Below, in pieces: positions 12,075-26,059 of a stretch of 64,000 nt of DNA; position 1 is the first letter of the stretch, and every line of letters begins with the position of its first letter. The position numbers and the translations under genes were made by a program. Below the pieces are notes generated by a model. The model saw only the letters and a list, made by a program, of their open reading frames with translations, had not been told where the DNA came from and did not search any database. Source of the DNA: Owenia fusiformis (lineage: Eukaryota; Annelida; Polychaeta; Sabellida; Oweniidae); the NCBI GenBank assembly GCA_903813345.2, contig CAIIXF020000009.1, forward strand, positions 32,677,259 to 32,741,258, read 5' to 3'.

Positions 12075-12225
12075 GTAAGACCTTTTTAGTGCACCTAGAT
12101 TAATATAGTGCACCTAGCTATAGTAGAGTGCGCTGAGATTTAGACTAGTATATACTTAGATTTGGTAAAATGCATCTAGATGTACAGTGCACCTAGATTT
12201 TTTAAGTGCATTTAGATATTATTTA
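12075..12225. repeat. Degenerate tandem array (agtgcacctaga)
   Basis: Six to seven imperfect occurrences of agtgcacctagat at about 20-30 bp spacing, several containing the palindrome tctaga. Confidence 0.75.
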
Positions 12226-12503
12226 ACTTAATAGTATAGTAACGAGCCCAGATACATTATTCATATGTAACCGTTACAACAATTGATCTATTGCATATAA
12301 GTAGAACATTTTTATCCAGAATTAAGTTTAACGTAGTATCTTATTTAAATATATTGATCTGCACTTATAGTTCATTTTTACTATATAGGTCATATTGCGG
12401 TCGGTGGGTAGAATTGTGATCTATGTCATTTTACCATTAAGTGATACTATTCCAATCGTTATTTCCTAAAAGTAGGTCATATCACATATAATATGGATGA
12501 TGG

Positions 12504-12556
12504 CATTTGTGACAGTTTGTTACACATTTGTAAGAGTTTGTTACACATTTGTAACA
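12504..12556. repeat. Two-copy 23-bp tandem repeat
   Basis: gtttgttacacatttgtaa occurs twice in succession, and a third partial gtaacaattt follows. Confidence 0.7.
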
Positions 12557-12879
12557 ATTTATTTTAAGTTATAAATCACAAGGTGGTGGTATATTTTGTC
12601 ATGTTAATGCTTTGTGTGTAAGTTCAATTGATGTGTTGACCATCCTTATATGATAAAACATGTCATTTTCATTTTTGGCACAAAATCTGGGAAAAATCTG
12701 TGAAATTGAAGAAATTAACATTTTAAGTAACATACTACTAAGCGGTTTTAGCAAAAAGTGGCATACTTGACCTGAGTAGTAGTTTAGTGCAGATTGCATT
12801 CATTTTACTATTGTATATCAATCATGCTATAAAAAGGATGTGCAATTTTTTATAATAGATTCTATTTCTGTTATCATAT

Positions 12880-13084
12880 CAGGCCCGTAGCCAGGGGGGG
12901 TTCGCAGGGTTCGGGCGAACCCCCCCCTGGCCAAAAATTCTTTCAAAATCATGCAGTTTTTCACCATTTTGAGCACTTCTCAAGTGATTTTAGCCATATT
13001 TGGGCCAAAATTGTCAAATGTGAACCCCCCCTGGAAATTTTTGAAAAATGAACCCCCCCTTGGCAAATCCTGGCTACGGGCCTG
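12880..13084. mobile_element. MITE with CAGGCCCGTAGCCAGG inverted ends
   Basis: The 16-bp inverted ends are perfect: CAGGCCCGTAGCCAGG at 12880-12895 and its complement at 13069-13084. The inversion extends inward with C/G runs (aacccccccctgg and relatives). A five-base target duplication, CATAT, flanks both sides (12875-12879 and 13085-13089). The interior is 205 bp in all with no coding capacity. From memory, similar gcccgtagccagg sequence is common in marine invertebrate genomes. Confidence 0.85.
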
Positions 13085-14375
13085 CATATGGTCTCACATA
13101 TAGGCCGGCAGGAAACCGATGATTGTAGTAGTTGATTATAGAACGGGAAATTCATAATTCATAAAAAAGATAATCAATCATATGTTAAAAGCTCAGAAGT
13201 CAGTACTGTATTATTATTATATATATGCTGTGCAGCTGTACTTAAGATTTTTCCCTCACTTATTCAGTATATTATATTATAAAGAATCATCCTTACACTT
13301 TTTGTTTATTTTAGACCATGCCTTCATTAACTCTATGAATTCACATAATTAATAGATCAAGAATATTTTCTCCAGCTTATTCACTTTTCACACCAGTTTG
13401 ATTTTTATATCCCCTGCGCACATAGTTTTTTCCTTAACTAAGTTAAAACTATGTTTTAAGAAGCTAAGTTATACAGATACAAAGGGCAGTTTTCATATTT
13501 TGGAAATCAAAGATGTTAACATGTACCTGTTTGGGTGGGATATGCTTGTAAGGTATATGAACAGTGTATGCGTTCACATAAAGGTACAAGGAACTGAATG
13601 CCAGGTGTAAACTTGTAACTAAAACAAAAAAATGAAAACTGATTCTGCTTAATGTTAAAAAATTTTGCTGCCCTTATTCTTATCTTTAAGAATAATGAGA
13701 CTCATTGGACATCAGCTCTGCTAGATATTTCTGCTAAACTTAATATGGCAACCTGTTGAGGAGAAACCTTTGGAGAAAACCAGGCCCATATTCTGCATAT
13801 TTCGCGATCATATTCTGATCATGTATCCAGGCCCTCAAATGTTAACTGATTAGGTTTTGGGTTCAAAGTTTAAGTGTTTTATACTCGTTTCAATCATTCA
13901 TGAATCTATGAATTTATTTAGTGGAGTCCTTATCTAACCTCAGTGGGTTCATGTACATCATAAATATCTTACAATGTAGAGCATTTATTGGGACGAACCA
14001 TTTTATTATTGGGGGCAAAGTGTAATGAATGAATTTTAAAATGTTATAACACTATTTATTATTTGATAAAATAGACAGTTCCTAAAATAGATGGTTTTTA
14101 GGAGTTGGGATCAGTTTGATTAATCATGTCAAATGTATAATGGGATGAATTTGTATTGAATAGTCTACGAGTAAATGATTAGAATTTGATTCGCTTTTTA
14201 AAGGTTATTCCATTTCTATTATCTTAACAAAAGGGATGTAATTTCACCCACAACTAAAATTAGCATTTTACTTCCTGGGTTGATATTATGTAAATGCGTG
14301 GTTCGTAGATTCTTTGATTAACTGTTGCGCCATGTTGATACAGTTGCGCCATTTCGTAACAATGAGTCTGATTTA

Positions 14376-14629
14376 TTATAATATATGATTTTCAGGGAGA
14401 TCTAAAATGATAAATAAAACTATCCTCTGAAGCCAAAATGAAAATTGAGATGATTTCTTAATTATAATATATGATTTTCAGGGAGATCTAAAATGATAAA
14501 TAAAACTATCCTCTGAAGCCAAAATGAAAATTGAGATGATTTCTTAATTATAATATATGATTTTCAGGGAGCTAAAATGATAAATAAAACTATCTTCTGA
14601 AGCCAAAATGAAAATTGAGATGATTTCAT
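14376..14629. repeat. Three tandem copies of an 86-bp unit
   Basis: Copies begin at 14376, 14462 and 14548 with ttataatatatgattttcag. Copies 1 and 2 are identical by eye; copy 3 has a 3-base deletion and a C-to-T change and ends slightly short. Each unit contains a splice-acceptor-like gattttcag. The near-identity points to recent duplication. It lies just upstream of exon 14779-14845. Confidence 0.95.
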
Positions 14630-14778
14630 TTAAATTGACTTCACATTGAGATAGGATATTAGTGATATCTACCTGTATATGAATATTTTCCCTAATGGGG
14701 AATATTCCCCAGAGATGCTTCATTGAAATTCATATTTGATTGAATAACTAATTATTACATATTGTTTGTTTGTTACAG

Positions 14779-14845
14779 AGTTGGGAGATATATTCTAAAG
14801 ACAACAAACTAATACCACATATTCCGAGGAGAGAACTCCCTTCAG
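14779..14845 (+). ncRNA. Candidate exon 2
   Basis: Acceptor ttgtttgtttgttacag and donor ttcag|gtaacc define 67 bp; an alternative acceptor two bases later is possible. One frame is open (22 codons, SWEIYSKDNKLIPHIPRREL...), which is not informative at this length, and no known protein is recognised. Confidence 0.4.
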
Positions 14846-17597
14846 GTAACCTGCTTTTATGATTGTTATAGTCTCAGTCATATTTTATTTGTATTGAAGA
14901 CGTATCATGGTTCTTTGTTTTGAAATTTAAAATAGAAGGTAGAGAGTGGAATCACCAAGGATTTGAATAACCAAGCATGTAATATTTAAAATTTTACTTT
15001 ATGATAAAAATGGCAGTTTTGAGAAAAAGATGTAAAATAGACACGGCCAAAGAAATGATTTGAAAATGAGTTCTAAGAACCAGAGAAACTGTTTACTGTT
15101 CAATTCAACAGTTTTTGGATTACAATTTTAAAGTCCCTGATTTTCCCGAACGAACGCAACATCTTTTCTATTTTTCGATTTGTTATCTTTAATATTTGCA
15201 CAGTTTTCTCTCCCTTTTCTTCTATATTTGTCCAAAACTAATATTGCTGCATTTGAATTTTGTTATTGGAGGTGTTGTAATAAATAACCTTGTGATCCAT
15301 ACTTTACCTACACCCTCAAAGCACCCGCTTTATTGCTTCCATTGAAATATGAATTCAAGTTCTTCTCGGCTAGATGCAAGTAGACTTTTTACATCTTTTT
15401 TTATATATCTTTTGGATACTGTTTTTTTTAATTGTTTCTTTTGGTCTTACTATTATACTTTTATTAAGAACCGAAAATCCTAGTTTAGAATGAATACCAA
15501 CTGGGCTGACTTACATATACATATAATTTATATCATAAGGCATGAAATTTGATAAAACATAATATAGATAATTATACATTATTTTAGAGAGAACTCTACA
15601 CAGTCAAATGATTTATATGTTTTTTTATTAAGGTTTTATATTGAATCATATTTATATTTCATTTGAAAAGGCATTCAACCTCGATTTTTTACATTCCATT
15701 CTGGAAATTGAATTAAATTTTAAGTTTTTAGTGCGTATTGCTGAGACGCAAAATGATGCATTCCATCGAATGGCCTGTTTGCGTATTTTATAGACTATGC
15801 ACTTTTCATTTTTTAAGGAATTTAAGGAATCTTTGTATAACATACTTTTATGGGTTATTTTTAGCCAGTTCTTGAGTGTTTCATGGAGAAAATAAATCTA
15901 TTTTGCTTTTCAATTTAAGGTTTTATTTTTTAAGCCACTGTACATTTAGTGGTGGCTCTTTACGAAAAAACAGATTTTAAGAGAATTTTTTAATTCTCGT
16001 TTGCTTTATCACTATCAATCTATAGAATTTGTATCATTTTGATGTCGTGAAAAGTCTGATCCATATTGAAATGGAAAAATATTTTGTATAGCATTTCTTA
16101 CTAGATATCCAGCATACAAAACACATCAGTCGCAGCATTTAAAAAATGACATTTAAAAATGAACATTTGTAGGATATAAATATGTTCAAATCATCTCAAA
16201 AATACAAGTGAAAAACAAGGATTCACGATGCATAGAGCAAGTTATATTAGAAATATTGTATGATTTATTATCAGATTTGCCATATAGATGAAACTAGTAT
16301 TAAAGCGATGACCTTAAATAACATTTGCTTGACCAGCGAGAGATATGCTGAACTTCGGATATCTATTGAACACTTGAATGCCTTGCTGATCCTCATAATA
16401 TGAATGGTTAAAAAACATGATTAATAATTTGACAGATGTTATGAATTACTGGAGATTTTGGTGACATTTTGTCGCATCTTATTGTCCAAATTCTGATTAA
16501 AACAGCAGGTTTTCTATGTTTGTATTATACTGACCACTATAGGTACCAGTGTGCTATAGAAAACAAAATTTCATCGTAAATTTTTTATACCTTTAAAATT
16601 ACATTGACTACTGTTTGCTTCACGACGTTGATATAAAAAACTTGATTTATAATCAAACGATTTTTACATTAATCTAATAATATACGCTGACCACCCTCAG
16701 TTGAAGATAAAAAATCATGAAAAAATTTTAACTCATAACTCATAAAATCAACAATAATCGGGTCTGAAGGCATTTTTTGGCATATTTATTGCAAACCTTT
16801 TCATTTGTTCTCATAAGTATAATAAAATCATGTTTTTGACATACAGACTATAAAATTCTTTTATCTACTTAATCGTAATTGTTCGGCTCAGAAATAAATC
16901 AGATCTATTATATGATAAAAGTTACCAATAGATAAGGTACTTAATCTTATATCCGAGAGTGATGATAGAATTATTCTCTAAATTATTTATTAATTTCTCT
17001 CAACGTTGAAATCTTATGTAGAATATTAAGACAAAACCAAAGTTATATAATTTACAAGTCAAAATGAAGGAATCGATTTGTGAAAGTTAGTGTTCAATTG
17101 ACATCATTTATTATTTATTTGAAAAATAGACATATGCTGAATTGCAGACGTCGCAGGTTAATTATGTGATTATTGTTCAATGAGATATCTTTAATGTTTT
17201 TTGAGAAACACTAAAACGTTATCATTGGAAAATGGGATTTCATTCTGGAAAAGAAACGAACGATTTTAAAGAAAATATGTTCATTCTTTTTACAGAAATC
17301 ACGGTTTACAAAATGGCAGCAAATTAATTTTTTCAAAATGGTGGATATGGAGTATCTCATTAAATATGTTTTGTTTAACAAATGTTTCAAAAGACTAACG
17401 AAAATCAGTAATTAAGACTTTTTATATTGTTCTAAGGGGTCTTATCAGACTGCTCGGTCAGTTTAGGGTCAGTTAGATTATCGATTAGTAATATTCATTG
17501 ACCACTGGTCTTATTGGAGATGAAAATGAGAATTTCATTAGTAAATTCTCTATGCAATTTCATCAGTAGAAGAGAGTGACCTAATGAAATTGATACG

Positions 17598-17611
17598 GTT
17601 GCCATGGAAAC
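17598..17611 (+). promoter_or_regulatory. RFX X-box-like motif
   Basis: GTTGCCATGGAAAC differs at one position from the palindromic X-box GTTGCCATGGTAAC bound by RFX factors. A single motif match in a long intron is weak evidence of function. Confidence 0.3.
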
Positions 17612-19514
17612 GAACTGAAATATGATTAAAAGTTGTAAATGCAAGTTACAGGATGGAATGTATGTCCTGAGAAAGCTAAGAAAGGTGCAGGGCTAAATAC
17701 TGCATAATATATGCCAGACTAGTGAAGCTACAAGCATCATCACATTATCTGCTGTGATGACGTAGTAGGGCATGAGCCATCGTTTCTGACCGTTACCTCC
17801 TTAGTAAAGAAGCTAAAAAAGAAACTACGCACCACTCACTGAGTTACAATTGTTTATGAAACAGCTTGTGAAAGATTTGATGAGGTACAGGTAGGGAATT
17901 GTAGAATAGGAAAAAGTAACTATCAGGCCACCTGCTGGTGTCGAAAGATCATCTTTTCTCAGAGGTCAGTTAACATTGGAGAGAATAGAATTTATGAAGC
18001 CATATTATTAGGACTTTAGCAGTTAGCTCTTAGCAAACCAGTTAGGTCTCCGTAGAGGTGTAATTATTACATAACATGGCCGTCTTGATTATTATATTAG
18101 AAACAGAACACTCTAATTGAATTATAACAAGATACAGAACACTTCTCAAGACTTGCTAAACCAGAGATGTAAGAAAATCTGGACATTCACATTCGCAAAA
18201 AAATGTGGCGGAAATTTATGTGGAAATCTCCACAGCGTTCAAAGGATCAATAGCAAATATGAAAAGAAAGAATTATAATGGAGGAATTGATTTGATGGCA
18301 TCATGGCGATCATAACCCCTTCGTCAAGGTACTTATTTTCAGATTTTTCATGCAGACAAAATACTATTATTCAAACTGTTCTTTTTTGATTCACCATTGT
18401 GTTTCACGTATGCATCTTATTTATAGTGTTTTTACCAAAATGGAGGCATTTGAAGGTCATAAATGAATCATACAGATTTTTTTCGAAATAAATCTGGAGG
18501 GATATTTAATTTATGAGGATAAATCTGTGCTTTTAATAGATCAACTGACCATTTTGTAAATGATTTTAACCTTTGAGAAAGCATGATGTAGTATTTGATA
18601 CGGTTTCTGAACATATTTTCATTGTTGAAAAATGTCTATCAGTTCGTCCATCTTCATCGTAATTTCAAGCAAATGATTTAAATACCAAATTCGGATGAAC
18701 ATGGTTAGAATAGTCTGTATATATAGTTGTTCATATATCAGAATTTACTAACCAGATCTTACTTTCTTAATTTTTTTGCTTGCCTCAGTTTTTTCTTACA
18801 CCAGCTTTATTTTGGGGAATTTGAGTCTTTTAGTTTGATTCTTTAGATTTTTATTCTTAAACATCATTTTGTACCTGTGTTTATCATCATTTTTCCATAT
18901 TTCGTATTCTTTTATCAATTCTATCTTTGACATTTAGGTCATCTTATAACTATTAATTTTGGTTGAAAAATACATTTTTTAAAGTTCATCTGCCGAGATA
19001 TGTTTTGTGACATTTTCTCAGGTATATATTTAACTAACTAGCCAGGGGTTATATTTTTAAAAATATTTTCAACTGTATTTGTTGTGATATGTAACTTCAC
19101 ATTAATATTGTTGTCTGATTTCCGAAGGGGTTGTCTCCAGAAGATACAGAAATGCAGGAGAATTATATGTTATATGTCTTTTGTTCATATCTCTTTCACA
19201 CTATTTCACACACCATTTTAAAAAATCTAAAAGATTGCTAAATGATCTCGCTTTTTTTTATTCATCTTAGAATGTAATATGAAGTTCTCTTTATTTCATG
19301 CTTTAAACCACTATTTATTGTAACCTTGTTTTATATAGTAAAATTTGACCCTTCAACTCTAAGCCATGGGCAATATACAACATCTATTGTGGAACACATT
19401 TCAAACATTTGAATTGTATGCTCTCCTATCTTTTTCACATTTTGATAGCAGGATTGTAAATTTCTTGCCATATTGACCCAAAAGCTGTTTTAAAAAATGA
19501 TCTGAAGTTGTTCT

Positions 19515-19740
19515 ACTTCTAATACCTGGGCCAAAAATTCTTTCTTATCATGTGCTTTTCACTTCTTTTCTTGAGAAAGTATGAATAAAGTATTTGATTT
19601 TCTTCCAATTCTATATAATTTAGAGTATTGACTACATGCCTGTTTCATTTATTCCTTGCTGGGTTTATGCATTTCCTTCCAATTTTATATTTAACACATG
19701 AACCAATGTCATTTTTCTCGTGGATGGTAGCTTCTACTCT
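19515..19740 (+). repeat. Pyrimidine-rich dispersed repeat, copy B
   Basis: Aligns by eye with copies A, C and D. Shared blocks include gtatttgattttctt, atttagagtattgactacatg, cctgtttcatttattcctt, atttccttccaattttat and a tcatttttctcgtgg end. Confidence 0.55.
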
Positions 19741-19846
19741 GGACCTTATCTCCCAACTGTCTATTTATAATCTAGTAAGGGAGGGTGGGGTTGGGGGTAT
19801 TAACTTGCAAGAATACATCATGGTATCTTATGTAAAAGAGGTCTGC

Positions 19847-20060
19847 TTATTCTATGAATAAGGCTTATTCTATGAACATTGTTTATTCTATAGAATGAAT
19901 GATGCTTATCCCATGAATTATCTTTTAATGATATTTAATGCTTATTTTATGAATGATGCTTATTCTTGAAATCTGCTTATTTTATAACCGATGTTTCTTC
20001 TGCTTATCTTGTGAATCAAGCTCTATGAATAGCACTAATTTTATGAATATTGCTTATTTA
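19847..20060. repeat. Degenerate tandem array (tgcttattctatgaa)
   Basis: About ten imperfect copies of a roughly 18-20 bp unit, tgcttatt(c/t)tatgaa-tga, diverging toward the right. Confidence 0.75.
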
Positions 20061-20674
20061 GAGCTATTCGAGGAATGCAATACAATTTACAATTCAAAGT
20101 TCGATTTCACTTCTGCTCACCTTTACCTCAAACTTATCTTTCTTTTCAATGTATGGATGAAAATAAATAACCGCATATTCAAGAATATCCAAGAAAAAGG
20201 TATTTAACTGAGCCTTTTAAGTTAAGGCATTACCATGAATAAATTAGTAGATCTATTCCAAGAGTTTTGTATTCATTTAATATTTATACCTTGGACCATG
20301 CGAAGACGCTTTTGTATATAGCCTCCAAACAGGAGTTCTATGTAATAAGAAATAAGGGATTACAAAATTCTATATTTTTGGGGTTTATTTTTTATTATTA
20401 TTATATGTTTATATTTTTCATTCCAGTCTATCTCATTGTTTATAAAACTTGTTTTCCTTAAAACAAAAATCTGAATTTCCACGCGAGTATACTGTGTGTC
20501 AGAGGAATAATGAATCGTGAATCGTGATGAAAAGCATGAGTTTTCTTATATACGAATTTGAAAGATTGGAGAAAAAATATCAAATTAAAGGAAATACTTG
20601 ATTGAAAGCTTTTGAAGATATACTCAAGAACAACAGCATATAGTAAGAAAGGTAACAGAATTTTTTGCATTGAC

Positions 20675-21037
20675 CTAATGAGGGATGTAGTCTCTGGGTG
20701 AATGAGTCCAGATGGGTAATTCACTATTGTTAGTTTTACTATAGATCATGACTCCTTCAATAGGATGCTCACTCGTAAGTCGCCTTCTGTCGTAGGAGGT
20801 CAAGACTGCCACGCTTAAGACAAAAGTCCTTGCAAAGATCAGGATATATTCTTGATATTCGTATAAGATACCACATCTAGATATGGAAATTAATGTAATT
20901 ATCACTAGGATTATTGTGAATTTGACCTGTATCCTAAATCTGTCATCTTGTCGTATTTTATGAGAAATAGCCAATGTCATTGGTCCATAAGGGGCAATAT
21001 GGATATATTTGCATATCACTAAGCAACTGATTTGCAT
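20675..21037 (-). other. Unassigned 120-codon open frame
   Basis: The longest non-repetitive frame in the window. The C-terminal half (VLTSYDRRRLTSEHPIEGV...) comes from a locally G+C-richer patch at about 20755-20825, and the N-terminal half contains a hydrophobic segment (IILVIITLISI). No family is recognised and no splice or promoter context was found on the minus strand. It could be a fragment of a mobile-element or pseudogene coding region, or chance. Confidence 0.15.
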
Positions 21038-23754
21038 TGTTCTTGGAATTATCTACTTGGTCAATGGGTTAAGAAATTAGAAAAATCTTTTCTATTTGGC
21101 TCACTGGGAGATGGCTGAATCTATCATTATTATTAAGCCAAAGAGAGAATGTCAAGATAAAAAAATCAATTTTTCATAATTTTACGAAAAAGAAGAATAG
21201 ATTTTTTCTCATTTGACAAGTTGAAGTTCCAAAAGTTAATTGGCGGACACTATCAAGCTCTAAACTTGATTCAAGGATCTCAATTCTTTAAGAATTCCTA
21301 TAATAGTTGTTAAATTGGCCTTGATTGGTGATTACTGTTTAACAAAAGATAACATAATTTTAGATAAATATCACACAATGGACTGAAACCAAGCTACTAA
21401 TTTATCATTTGTTAAAAAGTTGATACCAGGCAGATGTTTTGTTTGAAGGTTTCATATGAATGTTGGCTATTACTGTTAGGTCTTCGTCACCTGTCGTGAT
21501 TTCAGGAAGACCACATTATACGTGCTTTCGGAAAAATATAGTAAAAAAAATGGAAATAAATGTAGGGAAGCGAGAGGTTTCTGGTGATAAATGCAAGATA
21601 AAATGACCAGGATTATTTTAGATGATTCTCAATCTTGAGATTTATTTTCCACATTTTTTTCAATTATATTTTTTTATTATTTTTGTTGTCCAGTGTACTT
21701 AAGTTTTTTCTAGGCCTAGAACTTTGAAGGTTGCATCTTTGATTGAAATCTCATCTCATAAAGAGCATGTTTTTAACCTGAATGAAATGACATTTAAAAT
21801 GTCTACTTCTCAATGAATTCCATTCATATTTTATATCATGTCTTCAAATCGTGTGAATGTCCATAATCTAGTAGTACAACATTCATCACTCAGGATGTTT
21901 TTTACTATATAAATCTCTAATTCTTTTGGAATGAATGAAAGATAAATATGGAAAATCTAATTTAACTACTGATTCCAATCATTAGGTAAATAAAAAAGCT
22001 CTAATTGATTAAAGTTTAAATCCAAACTTTACATTTGTATATTTTCAGTATAAGCAGACAGAAATATACCAAGATTCCCTGAGATAGTTAGAATTCAAGA
22101 CATCCCGAGAATGACCAATTTAACTGAGCCCTGGATTGCTGAAGCATTGATTCAGCCGTTTCTGCCTCCCTATAGGCACCTAATAGATGACCTGAATCCA
22201 GTATGTGCTAGGTGATTATGAATTCATTAACTTCTTTCCCATACTATACTCATAGGGGGCAGTCTTATGGCTCCTTCAGCTGTGAGGCTTCTCCCTTAGG
22301 AGACTATGGGATATATGTTGTTTTGTGGGATAAAAGTTGGTTTATCTACTTTTAATCCCTTCTTCTATATGCCTTCACCCATATTTGATCTCAAAAGATA
22401 AAATTTAGAAATACAGCGAGACCTCAAAACGGTGTTTCTTATAATTAATCCTTGGGTGATTGGAGATTTGCATTATGCAAAGTAATGTTTCCCGGAATAA
22501 TACACATTTTTATTGCTCATGAAATATTGCATTTACTCAGATTTATAAGTAATATCTTCTACTAAATGGGTTATACTCTGAAAACCCCTTCTTTTATTGT
22601 GATCTATTTTGGGTTTATGGGCCAGGTAGGTTATTTATATGTTTAATCTAAAAAATGTGCGATTAAATCACACTTTCAATTGTGCACTTGTGCAAAGTAT
22701 GGAATCTTCCAAATAAATGTAGTTTGTGTACTTATCTCATCAACTTAAAAAAATAAGAACAGTCAAATGCACAGCTTCAAAAATGTCACAATGGTGTTGC
22801 AATACTCCATTCATAATTCACTAAAATTTGTGCATGTCCTTTAGACTAAACCTGTAATGCAAATATTTCTCATCAAATACATTTAAAATCTGAATTCCGT
22901 CTCTCAGCATATCATCCATTAAGCTTTTTGGTTTCTCATAAAACCAAATAGTTGTACGTTCCATTGAAATACCACAAACCACAGGTTTACTATAGTAGTA
23001 AGTAGATTCATTGTGGTGGGACCCCCCAAAATATTTGGGGTTTCTGAAAAGTTGATTTTCAAATTTTTGTGGGTACATTTATTGACAAATTAATTAAGAG
23101 ATCAAGTAAAAAGGAACAATGTGTAAATAAAAAGAACCATTTTACATTTCTTACCGCCTGATCAATGACCCCCCCTCCTCTCATTGGGGGTATACAAGTC
23201 AAATTCTGGGATAAAAAAGAACTTATGGGGTAAGGCATGAAAAGGATTAAAAGGCACCTCAAATGCATACTTTTATACCAGTGTATTCCTTCAATATTGT
23301 CCTTTGGGGATTGAGATGCCCAAGCTTTGGCTTGATCTGATTTAATTAAAATCTGATTCTGTTTGGAAAACATTTCAGCAATGACTGGCTCAGTGTTGTG
23401 TGCTTAATTAATGTCTGAGTTTGATAGGATTCACTTGTAATTTGATAAGTTGTTAGGTAACAATGTGTTATTATCTTTTATTTGTTTGTTTGTTTGTTGA
23501 CATGGTGATTAATTACACTACACAACACTTTCTCATCACTAGGTTACCGTTTCCAGGATATCATCCAAATCAATTGTTGCATAAGTGGATATATAATCAG
23601 AATTGAATGTTCTGTTTGACATAAGTTTTCAAATGGGAAGCTTTTTATGTATGCCTTTCTTAGTGAATCACTAATGCTGAAAATATTATAATGGATATAA
23701 TAGATTTTTACATTTAGATGATTCAGAGAGGCTACTTGTAATTAATTACAACCG

Positions 23755-23801
23755 ACTATGCTCTCTTCTGAAGAAGCGAAATCAACCAATTGAAAAGGCT
23801 A
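23755..23801 (+). mobile_element. Fragment of the ~80-bp dispersed element
   Basis: gctctcttctgaagaagcga followed by caaccaattgaaaagg matches the right half of 8235-8312 with scattered substitutions. Confidence 0.5.
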
Positions 23802-26059
23802 TCAGAGAGAAAGATTCAAAGTTAAATGAAAAAACTAATTCAAAGTTGACCTGATTGGGTTCCAAGAGGTCATAATATGAAGCATCCCTACACATTGTTC
23901 TGTCTGCAAATGAGTGTTGATTTTGTTAAATCTATGCACTCGTATCATTTGAGTACTTGTTATTTAATTATTTACACGTAATCCAAGATTTGGTCATTCA
24001 AGACCTTTCTACCTCATTATTGTTGAAGATTCTGACCAGGTCTTAAAGTAATCGATCAACGTAATGGAATTAGACTGCATTTTACGCAGTTTATCTATAA
24101 ATCTTGCCTTTCTGACAATAATGGCTGAACTGGAAATTGGAAAATCGTCCGGAATCTGGAAAATAGTACCGAGAAAATCAATCAATAAATCGAGGGCTTG
24201 TGGCACAGTTACATCACAACTGACCCCTGGATTATAAGTCTCATTACATTACAGAATTATTAATTACACAAACTCTGTATTGGTTCCATTTAGGATTCAT
24301 TTGCATCTTTCGTACTGAGATTAGTATAATCATTACATTTGAATGGTTTCATTATGAATTAATTGAGGTAAATGATATGGGTTTCTCATATAGACTTACT
24401 GACCTCAGAACTCTAGCTGACCACTTACGTTCCTCTCATTACTCTAAGTACATCGAGGTGTTACTTTTCTATCATTTCTACTAAGCAGGGTTCTCCACAT
24501 TCTTTTTTCAAAATGAGTGATGGGAATTTTTTCATCAAAATGTGGTGCTGTTGTTGAAACAGAGTGGTAAAATAAAGTGTACAGCTTATATGGTATAAGG
24601 TTTGTAACACAAATGTATAAAAATAGAAATAAAATGTTTTTAGTTGGGTACATTTATTTAATGAGCTTCTTTTATCACCATTTATTATTTTGCTCATATT
24701 TTCTGCATTTCTAGGCTTTGACACAAAACTCATACCCTTATGATTAAAAATGACTAACAATCATGATCGATATTCAATATTACAGTCCATCCTCCTATCT
24801 TGTAATTGGCTGACCTGTAGCTAACCCATAGTGTGTATGAATGCTTAAAATAAATTCACATATTCCTCGTTATAAATGGCAGACTTTTTGGCATGTCTGC
24901 TTTATTTTTGGGGTGTTGATTTCCACATGGCTATTTTATGTATTTATACTGCTGGCCTTGATAGTACTTTTGTTATCAATTTAGTTTTATTTGTTATGTA
25001 AACGATCATCTATTGATGTTATTGCTTGATAAATTATAGAATTATAGTCTTTAAACTGGCAACATAAAAAAGGTAATCACAGGCTGTGTATTATAAAATG
25101 TGACATCTTTGTTGACTTTTGGAAATCAGAATCAAGCCATATTGCTGGAATATCCCAGTAAGGGATAACATGAAGTATATTGGAAGAAAATTGTAAAATG
25201 GTAGAGCATTCAAATCGATATGATATATCAGTCATTTTATTTTAATCAATGAATCCCTTAGAAAATATTTATTGTTTAATCAGAGTTGGTCATTTCTATT
25301 TCAAAAAGTATTAATTTTATCTTTGTAAATACAAGTGCTTTGTGAAGTACAGAAAAGAACAATTGAACATGTGGCGTGAATGTCGTCAATTTTCTGCATT
25401 GACGCAACTGTGAACAACACGTGTGCATACATGTTTCGTAATACAGCAGGTTCGTGGGAGGCATCACAATTCCACGGAATAATAGATTGAACTATTAATA
25501 CAGCCTACACATCTTATACACGTCATACTTGAAAATATGAGAAATTATATGGGATGAAATGACCTACATGTATCACAAAATATTTAGTTCATCTAAATAG
25601 TGACAATATCATTTTCAAGGAAAATTTGATCAAGGGAAATACTCATAGTGATTATTAAATCATTGATAGGTTATAGGGTTGCGCTAGTTACCTTTCCTAC
25701 CTGTAGATTAGCTTCATATATCTACTGACATACAGACAGGATGTATGCCCTTACATGCACCATTTGAATTGCGATACTAACATTTTACCTTTTATTTAAT
25801 GATGATTTGTACGATGGACTTTCTTGTTTTATTTCCTGATTTATTAAGGAACATTATTGATAACATTGGACACATAATCAGAGCATCGCTTTTATGAAAT
25901 CTAAAAAACGCATCGATTTAAAGTCAAAATGGGGATTTGTAACAATTCTAAGATCATCAAGGAAATCCTTGAAATTATTCTGCGGTCCGACCACAGATGA
26001 TTTCTATTTCCCGAAACAGAACAATCACACAAATTGAAACTTCAGGTGTCTCTAACATT

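Larger units (their letters stand above)
7596..14778. other. Presumed intron 1
   Basis: About 7.2 kb without a gene. Besides the repeats listed separately, it has a TATA-like ctgtataaaagcctgg at 10255-10270 and a small hairpin built on gcctctg/cagaggc at about 10303-10334. The remaining stretches (7596-8234, 9650-11100, 11320-12070, 13100-14370) show nothing I can name. Confidence 0.4.

Noticed and set aside
22066-22090. tccctgag word resembling the start of miR-125
   Set aside because: The match stops after eight bases and no hairpin of suitable length was seen.
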